This document shows positions 24,377 to 34,430 of a stretch of 64,000 nucleotides of DNA, piece by piece. Origin of the DNA: Luzula sylvatica (taxonomy: Eukaryota; Streptophyta; Magnoliopsida; Poales; Juncaceae). The notes under the pieces were generated by a model. The model had not been told where the DNA came from and searched no databases. It saw only the letters and a list, made by a program, of their open reading frames with translations. The stretch is from NCBI GenBank assembly GCA_946800325.1, contig OX326959.1, forward strand, positions 29,277,115-29,341,114, read 5' to 3'. The translations under genes and the position numbers were made by a program. The first letter of the stretch is position 1. Each line of letters opens with the position of its first letter.

Positions 24377-26453
24377 TGCATGTCATCTTCGTCATCAGGC
24401 GGGAATAACGGATTCCCAATCATATCCTAAACATAAAAAAACCATTTCGATAAACTATATATATGCACTATAATAATTTATTATTCATATATATACTTAC
24501 AGTCCAATTCTGTGGCTGGGATGACGGGATAGGACGATACATCCTCTGCGACGACGACGACGTCGGTTGTCGCCTCTGCGACGACGATGTCGGTTGTTGC
24601 CTCTGCAACCCCATCGGCGAATGAGGTAACATCATCAAATTCTGCATTTCCGTATTCGTCGAGTAGTTCGTCCGTTGCGATCCGTAGATCGGTCCCGATC
24701 CGTCGCCCCGTCCCGATCCTTCGCCCCGTCCCGATCCTTCGCCGCGTCCGAGATTGCTGCCTGATCCTGCCGGAGATGTGCCAGATCCTTGCCCCTTAAA
24801 AAACAAAAGATATTTTAGAAGGTACTTGGCACAAAAAATATTTCGAATTAAAACCTACTTACATGTTGACGTCCCTGCTGGTAAATCATCTGAGACAAGT
24901 GAGCAATCGAGCTTTGCATCATTCGCATATCTGCCTCCATCTTCAGACGCGTCTCTCTCTCTTCCATGGCCTGCTGCTCAAGTCTCCTGGTCCTCTCTTT
25001 TTCTTCGCAAAGTTCATTCTGAATTTTCGAGATCGCGGCCGAAGATGGCACATCTGAAGAGCTACCCCCTCCTGCAGTCCAATCGGACGAGATGGTCGAG
25101 CTATAAACACTCGGATCCACAACCGAATTGATGCCATAGATATGGCCGTGCGCTCTCCCTCCTGAAACGGCCATCCAATCCTGCAAACTATCTCCGGCAT
25201 TCGGGAACCAGTCAGGACCGTGCTTCTCCGTCATACGTGCAACATATGCATCCTGAAAAATAATAATTACTACATAAATATCCAATATGAATTGAAATGA
25301 TTTGAAAATAATAAGTAATTGTAAATAAAAGAATATACCATTACGCGCACACTTTTTCCGTCGACGAATTGGATTTCTCCTTGAGCATTTCGTTCTTTGC
25401 GAACTTTGCCCTTCCTAATTACGTCGAGGAACCCAATTGGACGTCCCGGATTTTGTTCCTCCTAATTAACATTTATATATTATAATAATTTATAAATAAT
25501 ATAATTTGTATAATTTAAAAAGAATAATACCATTTTTTTCTTGTGCGCGGCGAGAGAAATCGATCCGGTGGTGCTATGACCGCGTTCTGAACTATTGTTC
25601 TGATTTCTTCTATTCCGAGCGGACGACTCATTCCACGCTCGATCGGAGATCCAAGTCTGACACATGTTCACCCAAGCAGATGCCGTGCACCACAATGGCT
25701 TCGTCCGCGTGATTGCAGCATCTGATGCGATCCACCTCCTCATGTCCGGTCCGGCGACCGCTTCCGCCATGTGTCGAGCGTCCCTCATGATATGCCTATG
25801 ACGCAGAGCAGCCCAAGAATTCATTTGGGTTTCGCATTTTCTTGCATCCTCGCCGTCCGCCCAATGATAACGTTTCTGAAAAATATATATAATAGTTATG
25901 AAATAATTATAATGAATTATATATATACATACCATCAACTCCTCATGAACAACACACCTGTGTGGCTCGGGCCATAATGGCCAACGAATCCAACCACCAT
26001 CGTTGTGGCTCTTCAAAAAGTACGTCAAATCACGTGACAGTGTGGAACCATAGTTACCTAAATAATATTATACAATATATTATCACATTAATGTTCGAAT
26101 TACAACATAAAATTAAAAAAAATACCTGGAACCATAACCATGAAAGTACCACCGGTACGTGCAATCGGAAGCGTCTCCTCCGTAATCCTGCTAGCGTGGT
26201 ATCGTGAACGATTCGCATGTACTGGCAATGCTCGAGCCTCGGCTTCATCCTGCTCATCATTTGGTGAGTCGTTCCCGCCCTCTACCTCATCATCAGCTGT
26301 CGGGTCCACGTCCTGGTGCGGATTACCCGGGACATACTCATCAATCGGCTCTTGCAACGGTTCATTCGTCTGCTCTTCCATGAACTCATCATTGTCCTCC
26401 TCCGAACGGATGGCATGATGTCCACGTCCTCGTCCGGTATGAGTGAAAACCAT
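24377..26453 (-). CDS. TNPA-like / Transposase_24-type protein of the CACTA, multi-exon
   Basis: Minus-strand exons are approximately 26453-26127, 26060-25933, 25878-25530, 25460-25340, 25254-24863, 24795-24500 and 24430-24377. The first codes an acidic stretch with MVFTHTGRGRGHH. The middle exons carry the Ptta/En-Spm (Transposase_24) style: W..C..W.S, ARNRRNQ...HSTGS-like HSTTGSISLAAHKKKM, and YVARMTEKHGPDW. Residues coded by 24863-25060 are a charged coiled coil (EEKERTRRLEQQAMEE). The following exon is Gly/Ser/Gln-rich, and the end is NPLFPPDDEDDMHL. In CACTA elements this product binds subterminal repeats. Exon edges were placed by eye; no obvious nonsense codon was seen. Confidence 0.7.
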
Positions 26454-29400
26454 GACCTAAAGATAAAAACATTATCATAACAAAAATACTTAATAAAAAC
26501 ATGATCAAGATAACAAAAACATGTCAATAATTACTCAATTCGAAAAACTTGAAGAACATAATACAAGCATTAAACATAATAATACAAGAAAAAACATAAT
26601 CTAAATAATCTAATCTAATAAAAAGTCATCGACATCCCGTTCAAATGTAGCTTCCTCGGGTACGACTTCATTTATTTCGTCCTCGTCCAACAATTCAATC
26701 TCCCCCGGCACATTAAGCGTGCCTACGTCTGTAAAGTTGTGACCACCCTGGACTCTAATTTGCTCCGTTTCTTGGAAATAATCGTTGTTCGCCGTTTGAA
26801 CTCCTGATATGACAACTTGTGGTTTGGTGTTCACGACGACCCACCAATCTCGTTTGCCACGCGTTTGTGATGGGTAATCCATGTAGTACACTTGTGAGGC
26901 TTGATGGGCAAAGATGAACGGCTCATAATACTTGATTCTCGAAGCATGATTCAATTCAACGATTCCGTGTTTCTTATCAACTCTCACGCCACTAACTGGA
27001 TCGAACCAGTCGCAATGGAACAACATAACTGAGTTGTGCATTAGGTGAGGGAAGGAGACTTCGACAATTGCATTGATTATGCTGTAATAATCAGTTGCAT
27101 CGTCTCCCGAACAAATTGCTTTGACGCGAACTCCACTGTTTGTGGTACGTAATTGTCGACTATGAGCTCGGGTGTGGAATCGATATCCATTGCAGTCGTA
27201 CCCTCTGAACATTCGAACACGATTCTCGGGTCCTAAAGCAATATTACGCACAATATCCGAGTAGGCGTCGAGATTTGAAATAACTTTGGATTTCAACCAC
27301 GACGGCAATTCAGTTTCTCGTGTCTTGTATCGAACTCTTTCCGATACATTCCGAGCATCTAACATCTCATCGAATTGTCTATGAAAAATTTAGGACGATG
27401 ATTAATACATAAACATAACAAAATGGAATATAAATGAATTTTCAAACTTACTCGACAAGTTCGGACATTTCAGGAAAGTTCAATATGACATAAATGTGTG
27501 CGGCATTGACATTTTTGTCTTCCAACACCTTAAATGTGCTCCCCATTGAACGACCCGGATAATAAAAAATGGTGTAATTATCATTTGAGGCATCCATAAC
27601 ATCGAAATGTCGGGATGGACGATTTGCACGAGTCTGAACCTCATGATCAAAATACAACGAACAAAAATTTGATACTTCTTCTATCAAATAATTCTCAACA
27701 ATCGAACCCTTCACTCGAGCTTTGTTTCTCACCTTTATTTTCAATCTGCGTAAGCATCTTTCGAACGGATACATCCATCTATAAGAGACGGGACCACCCA
27801 TTCTAGCCTCATACGCTAGATGCACGACAAGATGTTCCATCGAGTCGAAAAAACTAGGAGGAAATATCTTCTCCAACTTGCACATGGTAAGAATGATACT
27901 TTCTTCCATTTCTTGCAAATGAACTGGGTCCAACTCGGTCGCACAAATATCGCGGAAAAAATTACTCAATTTCACTAAAGGTTCCCATACACCATCCGGG
28001 ATAAAATCTCTTAAGGCCACTGGCAGAAGTCTCTGCATAAAAATGTGACAATCATGGATTTTTAAACCATGTACGTTCATAGTTTGCATGTTAACGCATC
28101 TCGTCCAATTGCCTGCATACCCGTCCGGAAAACGTAATTTTTGCAACCACTCATAAACCAACGTTTTTCCATCTTTGTCTACACAATATTTGGCTCTAGG
28201 TTTACCAATTCGACCATTATCGTGTGATACAAGCTATAATTCTGGACAAGAGCAAATTATCGCAACATCTAATCGAGATTTGGCATTGTCTTTCGTTTTA
28301 TTTTTCACATCAAATACAGTGTTGAACACATTGCCAAACACATTAGCCTCAATGTGCATCACATCAAGATTGTGTCGAACAGAATTCGTTGGCCAATACG
28401 GCAATTCCCAAAAAATACTCCGCTTGGTCCAATGGTGCGTCTGGCCGTATCCCGGAATTTTTTCTTTCTCAATTCCATTCCTTCGTACAACAATTCTTTC
28501 GAGTTTATCGAGATTATCCAATTCATCGCGAATCTCTACACCCGATCGACGCGGGGGTGGCAAATTACGTTCAATCCTGTTTTTGGTGAAAGAATTTTTC
28601 TGCTTACGAAATGAATGGTTATGAGGTAAAAATTGGCGGTGACAATCAAACCAACTTTGCTTTCTACCATGAGCGAGACTGAATGATTTTGTGTTTTCCA
28701 TACACACAGGACAAGACAATCTACCGTGAGTTGACCAACCGGAAACCATACCGTAGGCCGGAAAATCATTTATCGTCCAAAACAAAGCAGCTCTCATCAT
28801 GAAATTATTCTCCCGATACGAATCATATGTTACAATCCCATTTTCCCATAGCATTTTAAGCTCGTCGATTAAGGGACTCAACATAACATCAATTTTGTCG
28901 CCTGGATGATCTGGTCCGGGAATAACGAGTGTGAGAAATACGTTACGATCTTTCAAACACATTCCCGGAGGAAGATTATAAGGAACAATGAAAACAGGCC
29001 AACAATGTTGGTTAATTCTAACCTAGAGGGGGGTAAATTTGGTAATCTACCGTATAATTATTTTAGCTAATTACCTAATTTACTATGCGGAATTAATAAT
29101 AATTTAAATAAATTAGATGATACCGTAAACACTTGAACACAAGATGTTTTTTAACGAAGTTCGGTAGGTGGTTGCTATGTAGCCTTAACTCACCCTTTAC
29201 TCGCGTAATTGACCGATTCAATTAGTTGCGAGTACCTACGTCTCCGGGAATGCCTTGCGCCTCTTTTTGGCTTTCGATTGAATTCCAACTCACTCGATTA
29301 CAAGGTTTCGCCTAGATCGATTTACACGCTTTCTATCGATCTATAGCTTAGGCTCTTTACAAGTAGTTGCACTAGCCTATTACAATTTTCACTAATCGAG

Positions 29401-29584
29401 CTACAACGTGATCGGTCACGTGAGTGGGAAACGATTAGTGGAGGATATTGAAAGTAGATCAATGATCTAAAGAGGGTTACTCAAGCTATCAATGGATATA
29501 GATAATCACAGCTTTAGGGTTTCTCTCTTTTGTATTTGAATGTGTGAAAGTGAAGAAGTGAGAGAGAAAGGTCCTTGAAGAATT

Positions 29585-29593
29585 CTATTTATA
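29585..29593 (-). promoter_or_regulatory. TATA box candidate in the solo LTR
   Basis: TATAAATAG on the minus strand, followed within 60 bases by a CT-rich leader on the same strand. It sits about 660 bases from the presumed LTR start, fitting a U3-R border. Confidence 0.55.
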
Positions 29594-29624
29594 CTCTCTA
29601 TAGAAATCCTTCAGAAAACTGCAA

Positions 29625-29958
29625 GTCCGTTCGAACGCACAATGTTCGTTCTGAACGCACTTGTAGTTTGTACTAGCCGTTTCAAAATAACGTACAAGTA
29701 CATTTGTCAGTCCGTTTGAACGGACAAAGTCCGTTCAGAACGAACTCAATTATACATTGCCTTTTGTTTGTTCAGTGATGAAAGTCCGTTCAACGCACTT
29801 AAATTGTGGGTGAACGGATTCTAAGTGTCCGTTCGAACGTACATGTTTGTTCGTTCGAACGCACACAATCCTGTGACAATGGTGATTTAATCAAGAGATG
29901 GTATTTTGATATGTGGTAAGTCCGTTCTGAACGGACTTGGAGTTCGTTCAGAATGCAC
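29625..29958. promoter_or_regulatory. Array of about nine palindromic GTYCGTTCNGAACGNAC words
   Basis: Copies are at 29625-29640, 29644-29660, 29710-29725, 29729-29745, 29784-29798, 29827-29842, 29849-29864, 29920-29936 and 29942-29958. Each is a dyad around TTCGAA or TTC(A/T)GAA. They sit in the presumed U3 part of the solo LTR, 30 to 370 bases upstream of the minus-strand TATAAATAG. An enhancer-like repeat bound by a dimeric protein is an inference. Confidence 0.6.
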
Positions 29959-31229
29959 TTCTTCCTTGATTAAACTCTTTGTTATTTGAACATGATTTTA
30001 CTTGAGATCTACTTGGTTTCTACCTATGGTTTATTTGTGGCGAATCCCACTCACGGAAGGCTTCGACATCTTGATTCTTGATATGCTTCAAGGGCCTTCC
30101 TTCTAATCTTCTCTTTTTGTGCTTCTTGTGACTTCGAAGCTCTTCATCATCTTCTACCCGTACCTGCGTTATCCTACACATTTTCTCGATGTAAACGTTA
30201 GTAATGACAGTGTTTTGAAATAATCAAACCATTAGGTAATTTGAACCAACAAACAATAATACGGCCTGCCGCTCGATAGAGTGTACGGACAAAAACCATC
30301 CGTGGATAACCCTAGCCGAACATTACGGGGTTCTACAGCAAAATCAGGATAGGTTGAATCAAAAACTTTCCACATTTGTGCATCTGACGGATGAACCATC
30401 AAATTGGGATTCTCCCGTTTTCCATCAAGATGCCATGTCATGTGCTTCGAGGTATCCTTAGCCATGAAACACCTCTGCAATCTGGGAGTCAGTGGAAGAT
30501 AACGCAAAACCTTGCATGGAACAACTCCACCTTTCTTCCCTTCTTCTGCCGGCTTGAATCGAGATTTACCACAAAAATCGCACGTGTCTTTGTCAATGTT
30601 CGCTCCGTAGAACAACATGCAATTATCAGGACATACATGAATTTTTTCGTATTGCATTCCCAAATTCTTGACTAGTTTTTTCGATTAGTGAAAATTATCT
30701 GGAAAATCATTGCCTGAAGGAATTATGTAAGCCGAAATTACGTGCATAATCTTGTCGAAAGCATCCTTAGTTACTTCACATTCGGATTTTATACTCAGCA
30801 ACATCGAAACTATCGACATTACCGTAGATTTCGTATCTCGAAAATCTTTCCATAACGGACGTTCCGATTCGCGAAGCATCTCGAAGAAACGCGCAGCTTC
30901 GGGGTTAGGTGGTTCGGTAGAATTCCAATCAAAAAAAGGACCAGCAGCATCATGAACCATCTGTTCCATTGGATTGAGAGTTCTCGGAGAAAAGGTTCTA
31001 CGTGCACGTGATGATGTCGACTCGCCATGCCTTGTCCATACGAAATAATTTGGAAGAAAACCGTTTGTACAGAGATGGATTACTATGTCGTAACGAGAAT
31101 GGAAGATACCATTCTGACAATCTGCGCACGGACAACGTACGCATTCAGTACCATCCCTTTGTTTTTCGACATTGCTAGATCGGGCAAAAACGGTTTCTAA
31201 AAAATCCGTCATTCCGTAAAAAAAACCGG

Positions 31230-32400
31230 ATTCACGGCATTATCTACAATACGTTGATACATCCAAGAACGCCCCCCCTCCATGAATAATTTCTAATTAA
31301 GATTGAAAAGAAATTTGGCCTAAGTCTTTTTTTTTTTAAGGAGGTTTGACAGAAATGAAACGAAAGACCTCGAATATGTTTGATTTGAAGGATTTAACTT
31401 AAAATTTTATTATAGTTAAGATAGTATTTTCAATCTAACGAAACAAAGGAAGTGAAACGAAAGGCCCAAGCTAAGATAGTATTTTCAATATATTGATCAA
31501 CTCAATTTTTTAATAATTTTGAGTCATACTAAACACATTTTATTTTCAAAATTATAAATACTTTATTTAAAATTTATTACATATTAATATACTTTGTTCG
31601 CAATATTATATTATAATTAGTTTAAAATTGTATACATAATAGTTGAATTTGAATACATATATAGTTTATTTAAAGTTTATTATAGTTAAAAATTTATTAT
31701 AATTTAAAACTTGAATACATAATAATTGTATACAAAATAGTTTATAATTTATTATATAACGTATGTGAAAGTAGGATACTATTTATCAATGTACTCTCAC
31801 TCTTATTCTCAATTTATCATATATATAATTTACCAAATTTATCAATTTACTCTTAATTTTTTATATATATATACTTTTAAATTAGTTGAATTTGAATTCC
31901 AATTTGAAATCTATGATAATAATTTTAATTTTAATTTTAATAAACTTATTGGAATTGGAATTTTACTTTAAATTCACTATATTTCAAATTGTATACACAA
32001 TAGTTGATCCATACATTGAACAAAAAACGAAATATTTATACTAACATACACAAATATCTAATCCTAACTAAATACAATTTTCCTAAAACTCTAACAATCC
32101 TAACTAACATATATGTCCTAACTAATACAAATTTCCTAAAAAAATTTAAAATTGAAATATTAACCTTTTTGTTTCTCTCTTCAAGTGCCTTCTCTTTGTT
32201 CTCTCTTGCCTTCTCTTTTGCTTCTCTTCCAAGTGCCTTCTCTTTCCTTCTCTTGCCTTCTCTTCCAAGTGTTCCTCACAAAAATAATTCCTTCAATCCT
32301 GACAGAAATAAACAAATGATTTATAGTTTACATACACAACTATATTAATTACTCAAAAAATACACAAATAAACACAAAAAATAATATATTTTAATATTTT
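31230..32400. other. CACTA interior upstream of TNP2, AT-rich, no gene
   Basis: Non-coding AT-rich sequence between the transposase start and the repeat-rich leader region. It contains a CTTCTCTTCCAAGTG-type repeat around 32170-32270. It probably holds introns or leader of the transposase transcript. Confidence 0.5.
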
Positions 32401-32403
32401 AAT

Positions 32404-33060
32404 CCTACCAGAAAACACAAAACCTAAAAAAAAAATACACAAATAGTTTAATACTTTAATCCTGCCAGATCTAAACAACCCACCAAAAAAAACACAAATA
32501 ATTTAAAAAAAATTAAAAAAATCCACAAAAGCTCAAAACAATCCTGCCAGATCTAAAAAACCAAAAAAACCTCTAAAAAAACCAACAAAAGAGATAAAAA
32601 AAACCAAAAGAATCCTGCCAGAATACACAAATAATCTAAAAAAACTTAAAAAAATCCACGAAAGCTCAAAAAAAACCTGCCAGATCTAAAAAACGAAAAA
32701 AACCTCTAAAAAAACCAAAAAAAGAGATAAAAAACCATAATAGTTTAATACTTTAATCTTGCCAGATCTAAACAACCAAAAAAATACACAAATAATTTAT
32801 AAAAAATTAAAAAAATCCACAAAAGCTCAAAACAATCCTGCCAGATCTAAAAAACCAACCAAACCTCTAAAAAATCAACAAAAGAGATAAAAATCAAAAA
32901 AATCCTGCCATAATACACAAATAATCTAAAAAAACTTACAAAAAATCCACGAAAGCTCGTAAAAATAATGCCAGATCTAAAAAACGAAAAAACCTCTAAA
33001 AAAACCAAAAAAAAAAGATAAACAACCAACAAAATCCTGCCAGATCTAAAAACCTAAACT
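32404..33060. repeat. Dispersed CCTGCCAGATCT repeat in the CACTA leader
   Basis: About ten copies of CCTGCCAGATCTAAA or close variants (for example near 32460, 32545, 32614, 32680, 32759, 32838, 32906, 32970 and 33036), spaced roughly 70-85 bases with A-rich filler. The 32400-32720 and 32740-33020 halves are themselves near-duplicates. Confidence 0.75.
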
Positions 33061-33335
33061 AAGAGTTGAAAACGTTACCTGTAAGGAGGGCTGAGAGGGA
33101 GAGGGGACTGAAGCTCCTGTGAGGCTCCTCCACAGAGATCCTAGCTGAGATCCTCCACCGGGAAACTCCACCGAGGGACTGAGAGGGTTTAGGGTTGAGT
33201 GAGAGGAGAAATGGGGCTGAGAGGGAGGAGGGGGCTGAGAGAGGAGGAGGGGGCTGAGAGGGGTTAGGGCCGAGAGAGAGAGAGAGAGGAGGGGGCTGAG
33301 AGAGGAGGGTTTAGTGGCTGAGAGAGAGGTGAGTG

Positions 33336-33336
<1 letters not shown>

Positions 33337-33374
<38 letters not shown>
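33337..33374. repeat. (GA)n microsatellite in the CACTA
   Basis: About 18 GA units at the edge of a GA-rich block (33080-33374). The block is CT-rich on the transcribed minus strand and may be transposase leader. Confidence 0.9.
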
Positions 33375-33375
<1 letters not shown>

Positions 33376-33413
33376 GACGGGGAGTTTGGGGGAAGGGTAA
33401 CGTTTCAAATTTT

Positions 33414-33843
33414 GGGACGGGCCGTAGGAAAAGAGTTTGGTTCGGGAAATTTGTTTTGGGACGGGCCGTCGGAAACCATTTGGGACGGGGTTTTTCGTTT
33501 GCTACGGGCCGTACGAAATTAAAAGTAGACACGTGGTGTCAGGGAAGGGACGCGTGTCCTGTTTGGGACGGTGAACCCATTTGCTACGGCCAGTCCCTAT
33601 TATTTGGGACGGTGTTTTAATGTTCGGACGGTCCGTCGCTAATATTTGGGACGGTTATTCTCTTTTGCTACGGCCCGTCGCTAATTTTTGGGACGGTTTT
33701 TATCTTTTGCTACGGCCCGTCCCAAACTTTTGGGACGGTATATCTCTTTTGCTACGGACCGAACCTAAATTGGGACGGTATTTTGGACGGGCCGTACCAA
33801 TAAGGCTGATATTTAGCTACGGCCCGTCCCAAATCAGCTGTTC
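33414..33843. repeat. CACTA right subterminal repeats
   Basis: At least ten copies of TTTGGGACGG or GCTACGGCCCGTC in both orientations, regularly spaced by 25-40 bases and ending next to the terminal TGTTGTAGTG. Confidence 0.85.
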
Positions 33844-33853
33844 TGTTGTAGTG

Positions 33854-33856
33854 TTC
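33854..33856. repeat. CACTA target-site duplication, right (TTC)
   Basis: TTC directly after TGTTGTAGTG, pairing with 23454-23456. Confidence 0.92.
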
Positions 33857-34225
33857 TCTCTAACCGATAGCTTTCGCTCCCTCTCTAAACATCGCTTATA
33901 TTACGGAATTGCCACCTGGCATTGGATTTGGACGTTTAATGCCAGACTGAGGAGAAGAAGAAGACTAGATCTGACAGAGTACAAGTCGAGGTGGATGGAT
34001 TTATTCCACGTGGCGTTATCTCTGATAGCATTCGGAACATTCGCCGCGTCTCATCATGACGTGGCAGCTTGTTATTATCCGAGTGTACCGAGAAAGGTGA
34101 CGAACACGGCGCCACTTGTTGTGGGGTTTGTCGAGAGCGTGTTTTTTGTCGTGTTTCCTTCTAAGAGGAGGGGAATTGGGTATCCTTTCTTATTGCGGAG
34201 CGGTGCGGTTCATATGCGACTTTGA
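33854..34225 (+). pseudogene. DMP copy B, 3' part
   Basis: Continuation of the split DMP exon from TTCTCTCTAACC to the stop TGA at 34223-34225. It is almost identical to 17379-17750 of the parent, with a few substitutions such as CGT to CAT in the KRR/KHR stretch. Its first three bases, TTC, duplicate the last three before the element. Confidence 0.92.
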
Positions 34226-34416
34226 TTTGTTGAATTTATCGTAAATTATTGTTCAAGAAAAAGAAAAGAAAATTCAAATATTCTTTTTTGAGTTTTCTCT
34301 GTGATACAAAGTTTAATTTGCTACAATAATGTCACTGCAAAGTATTCACTGAAAACAATTCAAATTTAGTATTGATTGTGATTGTGATTTGAATGGTTGC
34401 AAAAAGAATATGATAA

Positions 34417-34430
34417 TCTCCATCTTTACT
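34417..34430. repeat. LINE target-site duplication, 3' side
   Basis: TCTCCATCTTTACT, identical to 39044-39057. Copy A has one related copy near 18089 (TCTCCATCTTTATT). Confidence 0.92.

Larger units (their letters stand above)
29006..30251 (-). mobile_element. Solo LTR, 1,246 bp, nested in the TNP2 gene
   Basis: The insert starts TGTTGGTT and ends AACCAACA, an 8-bp inverted end of the TG...CA type, and is flanked by the 5-bp duplication AACAA (29001-29005 and 30252-30256). Removing the insert and one AACAA restores the transposase frame. There is no primer-binding site, coding sequence or second LTR, so it is a solo LTR left by recombination. TATAAATAG occurs on the minus strand at 29585-29593, followed by a CT-rich leader, so the LTR probably reads in the minus direction. 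An array of palindromic GTCCGTTCGAACGCAC-like words (29625-29958) lies just upstream of that box. Confidence 0.9.
26610..31212 (-). pseudogene. TNP2-type CACTA transposase, two stops and an LTR insertion
   Basis: Minus strand. Part one is 31212-30257, starting MTDFLETVFA and including the zinc-binding transposase-associated region with ECVRCPCADCQ and HVCPDNCMLFYG...CDFCGKSRF. Part two is 29000-27452, with WPVFIVPYNLPP, LVIPGPDHPGDKIDVML (Transposase_21) and a DUF4218 region around HVHDCHIFMQRLLP-like HDCHIFMQRLLP. An intron follows (27379-27451), then a DUF4216 exon 27378-26610 with YYSIINAIVEVSF and DWWVVV. In-frame stops lie at 30685-30687 and 28234-28236; each is one base from a Glu codon. 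A solo LTR separates codons for GRPYYC and WPVF. Otherwise the frame is open, so inactivation looks fairly recent. Confidence 0.88.
23457..33853 (-). mobile_element. CACTA (CMC-EnSpm) transposon, 10.4 kb, near complete
   Basis: It begins CACTACAACA at 23457 and ends with the inverse TGTTGTAGTG at 33844-33853. It is flanked by the 3-bp duplication TTC (23454-23456 and 33854-33856); the uninterrupted site is visible at 17371-17386 in copy A. Subterminal arrays of GACGGGCCGTC-like repeats lie at both ends. Two transposase genes are on the minus strand: a TNP2-type gene (26610-31212) and a TNPA/Transposase_24-type gene (24377-26453). A solo LTR is nested within the first. Two nonsense codons and the LTR disable TNP2, so the copy is not autonomous now. 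Confidence 0.95.

Noticed and set aside
24587..25131. Plus-strand frames of 70 and 125 codons in the CACTA
   Set aside because: Opposite strand of TNPA-like exons; composition follows the Gly/Ser and coiled-coil codons of the minus strand.
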